Below are positions 33,106 to 39,736 of a stretch of 64,000 bases of DNA, in pieces. A program made the translations under genes and the position numbers. How positions within the stretch are numbered: the first letter of the stretch is position 1; each line of letters begins with the position of its first letter. The stretch covers positions 434,001 to 498,000 of the forward strand of contig CAVXZK010000006.1 of the NCBI GenBank assembly GCA_963766365.1, read 5' to 3'. The notes under the pieces were generated by a model. It ran no database searches, was not told the origin of the DNA, and saw nothing but the letters and a program-made list of their open reading frames with translations. This DNA comes from JALORV01 sp963766365 (GTDB lineage Bacteria > Pseudomonadota > Gammaproteobacteria > Burkholderiales > Burkholderiaceae_F).

Positions 33106-35095
33106 GCGGGTCCTCCCTGGCCGTACTCGCGCGGTCGTAGATCTGCGCGACGGCAAAGCGGGCCTGCGTGCCGTAGGCCGCCAGCCGCTCCTTCTGCCGC
33201 AGCAGCTCGGCCACCGCCAGCTCCTGCACGGCGTTCTGCTGTTCCCGCGTCAGCATCGCCACGCGCGGAACCATCGCCTCGACGCGCGCTGACAGCGCCT
33301 CGATGCGGCCACCAAAGGCATCGAGCCGCGCGGGTTCATCGCGCTCTGCCGCCGCGAGTGCGACATCGCGTTGCTGCGCCTCGACCAGGTTGCGCTGCAG
33401 CTCCTGCATGCCCTTTTTCGCGCTCCACAGGCGCACGGCGAACTGATCGTTCTGCTGCCAGAGCAATGCGCCGGACGTGCGCCGGTAGCGCTCGCGCGCC
33501 TGGGCCAGCTCGGGATCGCTCCCCGCGCGTTCCAGTGCCGCGCGCGCGCGATCCAGCCTTGCTTGCAGTTCGCGCTCGAGCGGGGTGGCGAATGCCGCCG
33601 CGTCGGCGTCGCGTTCAACTCGTTCCAGTTCGGCCAGGAGATCGCCGACCTGCTGCTCGAAGCCAGCGAGGTTCAGCGCACGCTCTTTCTCGCGCACCTG
33701 GGGCAGGCGCTCGGCGAACGCCTGGCGGCGGTTGGCGAGCATGTCGCGCAGCACATCGAGGCTCGCCTGCCACTGCTGCAGGTTGCGCTCGAGATACCGC
33801 AGGTCTCGATAGTTCTTGAACGCCTCCTGGAACGGATGCGTCGCCATCAGCAGCGTTAGGTGACTGCCCAGCGGCAGATCCTCCGCTTCGGGCAGCTCGG
33901 CAATGCTCCAGAACCAGCCCATCTCGTCGCCCGGATTGCTGGCGATCAACCCATCGAGCAGCTTGCCACTGCGGATCGCGGCGACCGACCTGTCGAGGTT
34001 CGCGCTCTCGCGGTCGAACACCCCGATGGCGTCCTGGTACAGCTCGAGCGCCTGCGCGCTGCCACCGAGATCGGCCAGCGCGTAAGGCACGGCGAGCTTG
34101 GCTTCGAGCACGGCCGCGTCACTCGGGTCCCGCGTCGCCAGCTCGTTCCATGGCACCAGCGCCGACTTCATCCGTCCCTCGGCAGCGGACGCCCAGCCGA
34201 AGCCGAGCAGCGCCTTGTTCGAGAACATCCCCGACAGGCGCACCCGTTCCAGGTAGGCGCGTGCCTGCTCACCCCGGCCTTCCTGCAGCGAGGCAAAGCC
34301 CAGAGCGACGTTCGCCTTGTCGCGCAGGCTGCGGTACTCCTCGGTGGTGGCCTGTAGCTTGCCGACCTGGTCCAGCAGCGTCGTGCCGCGCGCGAGGTCC
34401 CCGCTGCGTACCAGCGCCACGCCGAGGTTGTAGCGCACGTAGCTGCTGGGATTAGGGCCCTTGGCAAGCGCATCCAGCACTGTGATCGCGTCGTTGTACT
34501 TGCCGCGCGCCATGAAGACGTTGGCCTGCAGCAGTGCCCGGTCTTCCTCGAGCGCACCCGGCAGACGCTTCTCGATGCGGCCCAGCGCCTCCTCGGCCTC
34601 CGCAAACAGGCCGCGCTGATAGCGGATCTTGGCCAGGTAGAACCAGGCACGGTCGCGCACCGGCTGCTTTGCGCCTCGCTCGATCAGCGTCGCGAACACC
34701 TCACCCGCCTCGCGATGCATGCCGTAGGACAGGAAGAGCCCGCCGCGCAGGATCTCGGCTTCATCATCATGCGGCGCCATGCGGCCGAACTGCTGCGACG
34801 TCATCAGCACGGTGACCGACGTGAAGTAGCGGCCCTGGAAGAAATAGAACAGGCTGTCGCCGTAGTGCGGAGATTCGACGCCGGAAGGAGGTGGCGGCCG
34901 GGTGTCGCGCCACGGCCACCAGTTGAGCCAGGTGGACATGTCGAGCCAACCACCGACACTCGACGGCTGCGTTACGCCCGAGCTGCCCGCCGCCTGCGCG
35001 AACGTGCACGGTGCCACGCACGCAAGGCAGGCGACCAGCGCCGCGGATCGCGTCCAGCGTCCGGCGTGTCGGCTCAGGGAGAACAGCGCTGCCAT
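33089..35095 (-). CDS. Exported TPR/coiled-coil protein
   Basis: This 668-residue protein has a signal peptide (SAALVACLACVAPCTFAQA, about 17-35). TPR-like repeats occupy the first two thirds (e.g. RDRAWFYLAKIRYQRGLFAEAEEALGRIEKRLP and YVRYNLGVALVRSGDLARGTTLLDQVGKL in pieces). The last third is a helical, charged coiled coil (LQQWQASLDVLRDML, RLPQVREKERALNLAGFEQQVGDLLAELERVERDAD). An aromatic stretch near the mature N terminus (WLDMSTWLNWWPWRDT) is unusual. The start at 35095 gives the signal peptide; the longer open frame to 35233 runs into the neighbouring gene. It overlaps the 939-aa TPR gene by 17 bases. It is probably periplasmic and could act as a ruler or linker. Confidence 0.88.
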   Translation of the reverse strand: MAALFSLSRHAGRWTRSAALVACLACVAPCTFAQAAGSSGVTQPSSVGGWLDMSTWLNWWPWRDTRPPPPSGVESPHYGDSLFYFFQGRYFTSVTVLMTSQQFGRMAPHDDEAEILRGGLFLSYGMHREAGEVFATLIERGAKQPVRDRAWFYLAKIRYQRGLFAEAEEALGRIEKRLPGALEEDRALLQANVFMARGKYNDAITVLDALAKGPNPSSYVRYNLGVALVRSGDLARGTTLLDQVGKLQATTEEYRSLRDKANVALGFASLQEGRGEQARAYLERVRLSGMFSNKALLGFGWASAAEGRMKSALVPWNELATRDPSDAAVLEAKLAVPYALADLGGSAQALELYQDAIGVFDRESANLDRSVAAIRSGKLLDGLIASNPGDEMGWFWSIAELPEAEDLPLGSHLTLLMATHPFQEAFKNYRDLRYLERNLQQWQASLDVLRDMLANRRQAFAERLPQVREKERALNLAGFEQQVGDLLAELERVERDADAAAFATPLERELQARLDRARAALERAGSDPELAQARERYRRTSGALLWQQNDQFAVRLWSAKKGMQELQRNLVEAQQRDVALAAAERDEPARLDAFGGRIEALSARVEAMVPRVAMLTREQQNAVQELAVAELLRQKERLAAYGTQARFAVAQIYDRASTAREDPRGSAQ

Positions 35096-35102
35096 CCCCG
35101 GT

Positions 35103-35693
35103 TCACTGCCAGACTTTGACCTCGAACTCCGGCTGCAGCTTGCCGGTCGAGTCCTTGATCCGAAGCTCGATGTACTTGGGATCGGTGCCCTTCTCGATCT
35201 TGAGGGTCGCGCCGCGCTTGTAGTCGCGCTCATGCGGTCCCTTGCCCGTGAAGAACGCCACGAGCTCGTGGGTGCCGGCCTTCAGGTTGCCGACATAGAG
35301 ACGCTGCACGCCGCCGCGATGCAATGCCTGCACCTCGGCCGGCGTATAGAGATAGCCGGCCACCTCCTTGTCGTCGAGCTTCACCCGCACCGAGTCGAGC
35401 GAGAACATCCTGCCCACGTCCATCGACACGAAGATCGCGACCTGCGTGTTGGCGGGGAACAGCAGTTCTTCCTCGAGCACCATCAGGTCGCGATTCAGCC
35501 GGATCACATCCGCCTTGGCATCCTGGATGCGGTCGTCCAGGCTCGTGGCCGACGCCGGAGCCGTGGCCGCCGGAGTCGCGGTGGAGGCCGGTGCGCTGGG
35601 CGGCGTGGGTGCAGGAGTCGGCTGAGCAGACGCTACGGGCATCAGCACCGTGAGCCCCAGCAGGGCAGCCATCAGCAGGCGACGTTTCGACAT
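35103..35693 (-). CDS. Exported protein of unknown function, conserved in the locus
   Basis: This is a 196-residue protein with signal peptide (LLMAALLGLTVLMPVASAQ, about 6-24). A Pro/Thr/Ala linker follows (25-48), then a short coiled coil (LDDRIQDAKADVIRLNRDLMVLEEELLF, in pieces), then a beta-rich domain with VAIFVSMDVGRMFSLDSVRVKLDDKEVAGYLYTPAEVQAL and RLYVGNLKAGTHELVAFFTGKGP, ending YIELRIKDSTGKLQPEFEVKVWQ. The second part reads like an Ig-like or PEGA-like beta sandwich. No function can be given. Its close spacing (7 bases to the TPR gene, 15 from the DUF3570 gene) shows it is part of the machine. Confidence 0.8.
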   Translation of the reverse strand: MSKRRLLMAALLGLTVLMPVASAQPTPAPTPPSAPASTATPAATAPASATSLDDRIQDAKADVIRLNRDLMVLEEELLFPANTQVAIFVSMDVGRMFSLDSVRVKLDDKEVAGYLYTPAEVQALHRGGVQRLYVGNLKAGTHELVAFFTGKGPHERDYKRGATLKIEKGTDPKYIELRIKDSTGKLQPEFEVKVWQ

Positions 35694-35708
35694 ACTGCAG
35701 TCCTTCGC

Positions 35709-36887
35709 TCAAAAAAGCAGGGTCACGAACACCTGCGCCACAGTCGCGTTGTACGAGTACAGGCTGCCGTTGCGCAGGTCGGTGAAATCGCTGTAGTCCG
35801 TCTTCCAGTACTCCAGCGCACCGCTCAGGGAGAGCTCGTACCGGCCCGGCATGCGCATCAGCTCGTAGGTCACCTTCGTACCGAACGTCAGTGAGTTGTA
35901 GTCGCTCAGTTGGCGGTTGCGCGTCACGTACTGGGTTTCGCTGGTCGCGTTGTCGGAGTAGAAAAGCGCGCCCTCCTGGCGATAGCTGCGGGCGTAGGCA
36001 TCGACCAGCCATTTCTCGCCGAAGCGGTGCGCGGCTCCGAGTCCGAACGTGTGCGCGGAGATTTCCCAGGTATCCCAGAAATACCGGTACTCGCCGCGCA
36101 CTGACCACCCCGGGACAACTTCACCGATCAGGCGCAGTTGAACCGAGCGGCTGGTGCGCGTGCGCGGCATCCGCTCCGGTACCGCGGCACCGAAGACGAG
36201 CGCCATGCGATATGGGCTGCCGAGGAAGCCGTCGTCCGACACCACCTCGAAGTTCGCGTTGGCGAGCCAGCGCGGCGTCAGGATCTGCGACACGCCCAAC
36301 CGGTAGCGCCAGTGCTTGGCGTGGTCGAAGAAACCTTCGCCGACCTTGCCGACATCATCGGAGCCGTAGGTGTACCCGAGGCCGACCGTGGTCATGCCGG
36401 AGAAGGTATCGGTCGCGACATCGACGTTGAAGGCCGTGGCGACGTAATCGGGCTCGGTGCTGCGGGAAGCCGCAAAGGTGAGCAGCGATTCGCGCACCGC
36501 GTAGTCGGCGCCGAGCCCGTACTCGTGGCGGGTTTCGCGGTAGGGACTGGCGGTGGTGACGACGTCGATCGAGGCGTTGCTGACGATGTCGGCGTAATAG
36601 GTACCGAAGAGCGAGACCTTGTTGAGGAGGTTCTTGCGCACCAGCAGCGCCGGTCCCCAGGCCTCCACGCCACCGCCGTCGAAACTGTGCAGCATCAGGT
36701 CGGCGCGATCTTCCGGCAGCTCGGCCGCGTGCGCGTGGCCCGTCGCCATCAGTCCACCGAGCGCGCCGAGCAGGCGCGCGGTCGCCAGAAATGGCAGCCC
36801 GCCTGCACCTTCCCGACGCTCGGCCAGCGCCAGCAACGCGAGTTGCGTGCTGCGCAGGGCACGCCGGCAACGGTCAGTTGCAGCCAC
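35709..36887 (-). CDS. DUF3570 outer-membrane beta-barrel protein
   Basis: This 392-residue outer-membrane protein is of the DUF3570 family. It has a leader up to about residue 56 (LLGALGGLMATGHAHA), then alternating amphipathic strands typical of a barrel with Tyr/Trp girdles: VSLFGTYYADIVSNASIDVVTTASPYRETRHEYGLGADY-like, WRYRLGVSQILTPRWLANANFEVVS, and a last strand ending VTLLF with C-terminal Phe, the BAM signal. The start GTG at 36887 is chosen because GGGAGG lies 5 bases upstream, in the end of the DUF4266 gene, and overlaps it by 14 bases. The pair DUF4266-DUF3570 recurs in bacteria, often beside ApbE genes; here ApbE is at the head of the operon. The function is not established. Confidence 0.9.
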   Translation of the reverse strand: MAATDRCRRALRSTQLALLALAERREGAGGLPFLATARLLGALGGLMATGHAHAAELPEDRADLMLHSFDGGGVEAWGPALLVRKNLLNKVSLFGTYYADIVSNASIDVVTTASPYRETRHEYGLGADYAVRESLLTFAASRSTEPDYVATAFNVDVATDTFSGMTTVGLGYTYGSDDVGKVGEGFFDHAKHWRYRLGVSQILTPRWLANANFEVVSDDGFLGSPYRMALVFGAAVPERMPRTRTSRSVQLRLIGEVVPGWSVRGEYRYFWDTWEISAHTFGLGAAHRFGEKWLVDAYARSYRQEGALFYSDNATSETQYVTRNRQLSDYNSLTFGTKVTYELMRMPGRYELSLSGALEYWKTDYSDFTDLRNGSLYSYNATVAQVFVTLLF

Positions 36888-37128
36888 AACCGCCTCCCTG
36901 CACGCCGGTGCCACCCCGCGCACCTTCGCGCACCTCATGCACGTGCTCGAGATGCTTGGCCGACAGGGCATCGCGCTGGAACTTCATCAGCGGATCCGCC
37001 AGACGCTCGCGTTCGTAGGGCTTGACCCAGGGCTCCGGCATCGCGCACGCGCCCAGCGCGCCCGCGGCGGCGAAGGCCAGGAGCACGCCGCGCAGCGCGG
37101 CCCACAGGTGTTGGCGGACGGGGCTCAT
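36874..37128 (-). CDS. DUF4266 lipoprotein
   Basis: This small lipoprotein of 84 residues has leader AGALGAC with Cys28, followed by MPEPWVKPYERERLADPLM. The conserved C-terminal part EHVHEVREGARGG ends in GGGCGCN. The family ending with two Cys separated by one Gly (C81, C83) and the two His residues (H62, H64) suggests a metal or redox centre or a modified C terminus; no biochemistry is known to me. It overlaps tlpA by 4 bases (ATGA) and DUF3570 by 14 bases, whose ribosome site it encodes, so the two are made in step. It is probably a partner of the DUF3570 barrel. Confidence 0.9.
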   Translation of the reverse strand: MSPVRQHLWAALRGVLLAFAAAGALGACAMPEPWVKPYERERLADPLMKFQRDALSAKHLEHVHEVREGARGGTGVQGGGCGCN

Positions 37129-37640
37129 TCGCGCAGCAACTCCCGGATCTGCTTGTCGTAGGTCTCCTCGTAGCCGTCGCGATAGCCGCGATGCACGTAG
37201 CGCACGCGCCCGTCGCGATCCACGAGAACGGTCGAAGGCATCGTGCTGAGGTCGTACAGGCGGCTCACCTTCTTGTCCGTATCCAGCAGCACCGGGAAGC
37301 GCATGCCGAGCTGGGTGGCCAGGCTGGCGGCCTTCTGCGGGCTTTCGTCGATGTTGACGGCAAGCACCGTAAAGCCGGAGCCGCGGTACTTCTCATACAG
37401 CCGCGCCAGGTGGGGCATCTCTACCCGGCACGGCCCGCACCACGAGGCCCAGAAATTGATCATCACCACGCGGCCGCGCTGCTCCTGCAGCCGCAGATTG
37501 GGACCGTCGAGGCTGGGCAGCGTGAAGTCGGGCGCGCTGGCCGACGGCGTAACCGCCGCATTGGCGCCCGCTGCTGCAGCAGCGAGCACGGCCACCGCGA
37601 GCAGTCGCGCCACCTTGAGGATTCGAACCATCGATGTCAT
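37125..37640 (-). CDS. TlpA-like periplasmic thioredoxin
   Basis: This 171-residue protein has a signal peptide (LLAVAVLAAAAAGANA) and then a thioredoxin fold of the TlpA/ResA type. It contains APDFTLPSLDGPNLRLQEQRGRVVMINFWASWCGPCRVEMP with active site WCGPC (C68, C71) and cis-Pro in DLSTMPSTVLVDRDG. Such proteins keep Cys residues reduced for heme attachment, metal insertion or disulfide exchange. In this operon it may serve the c-type cytochrome or the CGC end of the DUF4266 protein, encoded directly after with a 4-base overlap. The start at 37640 could equally be the Met three codons later. Confidence 0.93.
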   Translation of the reverse strand: MTSMVRILKVARLLAVAVLAAAAAGANAAVTPSASAPDFTLPSLDGPNLRLQEQRGRVVMINFWASWCGPCRVEMPHLARLYEKYRGSGFTVLAVNIDESPQKAASLATQLGMRFPVLLDTDKKVSRLYDLSTMPSTVLVDRDGRVRYVHRGYRDGYEETYDKQIRELLRE

Positions 37641-37649
37641 GACGAGTGA

Positions 37650-38309
37650 TTAGAAGAAGAAGGTCACGCCTACCGTCAGCTCGAGGTTCTGCGTGGACTT
37701 GCTCTGACCGAGCAGATCGAGCGTGTACAGGTGATCGCGGAAGTCGACCTGGATGGCGGCCCAGTCCTTCAGGAACACGCGGTAGCCGAGACCAAAGTTG
37801 ATGGTCTGCTTGCTCTGTTCGAGGAACTTGGTGCTCCCCACGCCGACAATCAGGTACAGCGCCGAGGCCATCGCGTAGCGGCTGCCGAAGAAGACTTCGC
37901 CCGGCAGGATGTTGTAGCCGACGGACAGGTTGTAATAGGAGAGTGTTTCTTCCTTCTCGGGAAAGATGCCGCCCGGGAGGATCTGCCGGAAGTTCTCGTC
38001 GCTGACATTGGTCGTGCCGTAGACGCCCTCGACGAAGAAGTCCTCGGTGATGTGATAGCCGAGGCGCACTCCGTACACGAAGCTCGCGCCGAAGTCCTCG
38101 CTTGAATAGGTGCCCAGGTAGGCGCCAGCGATGATGTCCCGGCTCGGTATCTTCGGCACGCGGACATCGCGCCGCGGCACCGCGGGCTCGATCACCTGCT
38201 CATTCGGCGGATTCGGCGCGGCAGCCGGCGGCGTGCTCTGGGCGAACGACGGCGTCGCAGCGATCGCAAGGCCGGCGGTCAGGGGCATCGCAAGAAGGAG
38301 TTTTCGCAT
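37650..38309 (-). CDS. Outer-membrane beta-barrel protein (myxobacterial OMP-type)
   Basis: This 219-residue protein has a signal peptide (LLLAMPLTAGLAIAATPSFAQ, 4-24). A short Pro-rich spacer and a conserved segment VPRRDVRVPKIPSRDIIAGAYLGTYSSEDF follow, then an eight-strand-like barrel ending VTFFF with terminal Phe. The family of small barrels with ITEDFFVEGVYG and VGYNILPGEVFFG is found in Myxococcus and other envelope-machine loci (OMP_myx_plus type). The next upstream gene encodes a second barrel with the same style of ending, so the two could form a pair. It is 9 bases before tlpA and 15 after the SH3-barrel gene. Confidence 0.85.
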   Translation of the reverse strand: MRKLLLAMPLTAGLAIAATPSFAQSTPPAAAPNPPNEQVIEPAVPRRDVRVPKIPSRDIIAGAYLGTYSSEDFGASFVYGVRLGYHITEDFFVEGVYGTTNVSDENFRQILPGGIFPEKEETLSYYNLSVGYNILPGEVFFGSRYAMASALYLIVGVGSTKFLEQSKQTINFGLGYRVFLKDWAAIQVDFRDHLYTLDLLGQSKSTQNLELTVGVTFFF

Positions 38310-38324
38310 GGGTGGGTGTGGTGA

Positions 38325-39101
38325 TCAGAAGAAGAATGCGATGCCGAGCGTCACGGCCTTGTATTCAGCGCTGTCGGCGTCCGACACATACGCCGTGTAG
38401 ATCGAGTAATCGAGCCGCGCGACGAAGCGTTCGGCGATGTAGTAGCGCAGGCCGAGCGCCGCGTTGGCGAGGTTGGCATTGGTGACGTTCGCACTGACCA
38501 GGCTCGCATTCGGGATGTTCTTGAAGCGGCCCAGGCCGATGCCGAGGAACGGCGACAGTCGGCGATCCGACCACGGCTCCACGTTCAGGTTGATGGCCCA
38601 GAACTCCGTGCCGGAAAATGTCCCCTGCACCTGGCCAATCGCGGCTTCGACACTCAGTGCGTCCGCAAACCGGTACGCGCTCCAGATCTTCAGCATGGGT
38701 TCGCTGTCGAATTCGCCCCACGCGGCACCGAGCTCGAGCTTGCGCCGCAGGTAGTCGTCGACCAGGGTGTCGCGGAAGGCCTTCGCCGTGCCGGCCTCGG
38801 TCAGCGTGGTTTCGAGTTGTGCGCGGTTCACCCAGCCTTCCTTGCCGTCAGCCGTGCGCACCTTGAACCAGTCGGTACGGCGCAGCAGGATTTCGATCCA
38901 CTCCTCGCGGCCAGCGATGTAGAAGATCGGGTAGCCGCGGCCCGGCCCGGTGCGCAGATCGATGAACGGATCCGTGATCTGCACCTTTTCCTGTGCCGAC
39001 GCGATGGGCGTCGCGGCGCCCGCGCCAACCAGCATCAATGCACAGGCCGCCGCCCGCGCCAGCGCGCGTCGCCACCGGATAGGCGATATCGCGGTGGTCA
39101 T
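38325..39101 (-). CDS. SH3-domain outer-membrane barrel protein
   Basis: This 258-residue exported protein has a leader to about residue 36, then a bacterial SH3 domain (about 37-97, with VQITDPFIDLRTGPGRGYPIFYIAGREEWIEIL-type sequence and DGKEGWVNRAQL). The C-terminal barrel part ends YKAVTLGIAFFF, again with a terminal Phe. SH3b domains bind peptidoglycan or proteins, so this barrel may tie the outer membrane to the wall or to the machine's periplasmic part. The pairing of SH3b with a small barrel is uncommon. It overlaps the cytochrome-like lipoprotein by 4 bases (ATGA). Confidence 0.83.
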   Translation of the reverse strand: MTTAISPIRWRRALARAAACALMLVGAGAATPIASAQEKVQITDPFIDLRTGPGRGYPIFYIAGREEWIEILLRRTDWFKVRTADGKEGWVNRAQLETTLTEAGTAKAFRDTLVDDYLRRKLELGAAWGEFDSEPMLKIWSAYRFADALSVEAAIGQVQGTFSGTEFWAINLNVEPWSDRRLSPFLGIGLGRFKNIPNASLVSANVTNANLANAALGLRYYIAERFVARLDYSIYTAYVSDADSAEYKAVTLGIAFFF

Positions 39102-39736
39102 TGCGTGTTGCAGACGCCGGCATTCGGGTCGGCTGGCGTGAACATGCTGTTGGCCGCCGAACTGAACTCGTCCTGGCCCTGCGGCATCGGACGGCTGATC
39201 CAGTAGCGAATCAGCATGACGTTCGGATCACTTTCGCTCAGGAAGATGAGCCCGCCTCCGTGCAGGACATTGAGCGTCAGCGGCTTGGTCAGCAGCCGGC
39301 TCGACAGCGGCGCCCCGAACACCACCTCGCCCTGCGCCGAGTAGAAGTTCTTGTACATGTCGGTCGTGCGGATCACGTCAGGCGTGTTGGCGGGGTTGGC
39401 CATGTCGACGGGCTGCGCATTGCCCAGCAAACGGAACGCGCCGCCGGTGCCGGTGGCGTTGTCGTGGCACCCCGCCGCGGCGCAGGTGTTGGTGGAGATC
39501 ACGCCGTTCTGATTGATCTGCAGCTGCTTCAGGAAGACCGGCTGGACACACTTCTGGAAGTAGACGAACGACAGTTTCTGGCCGCTCGTCGTGACGGGGT
39601 TCTGCACCGTCGGCGGGTTGTCGAACGGGTTGCCTCCGTCGCCCCCGCAAGCGACAAGCATCGATGCAACGAAGCCGGCCACCGTCCAGGTGGTCCGACT
39701 TGCTTTCAGGACGGCCCCCGCCTCCTCCAGGATCAT
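39098..39736 (-). CDS. Cytochrome-c-like lipoprotein with CX4CH motif
   Basis: This 212-residue lipoprotein has leader FVASMLVAC with a lipidated Cys at about residue 30 and Gly/Asp after it (CGGDGG). The conserved core has FVYFQKCVQPVF, and TNTCAAAGCHDNATG where two Cys and His are spaced C-x4-C-H. This is a rare variant of the heme c motif (CXXCH) that appears in some cytochrome-like domains; heme may or may not be bound. It overlaps by 4 bases with the stop of the large cytochrome gene, so the products are made together and probably interact, either as an electron acceptor or an outer-membrane anchor. Confidence 0.8.
   Translation of the reverse strand: MILEEAGAVLKASRTTWTVAGFVASMLVACGGDGGNPFDNPPTVQNPVTTSGQKLSFVYFQKCVQPVFLKQLQINQNGVISTNTCAAAGCHDNATGTGGAFRLLGNAQPVDMANPANTPDVIRTTDMYKNFYSAQGEVVFGAPLSSRLLTKPLTLNVLHGGGLIFLSESDPNVMLIRYWISRPMPQGQDEFSSAANSMFTPADPNAGVCNTQ

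Noticed and set aside
35103..35693. AraC-type regulator, a label sometimes seen for related proteins
   Set aside because: No helix-turn-helix is visible, and the protein has a clear signal peptide and a beta-rich periplasmic domain.
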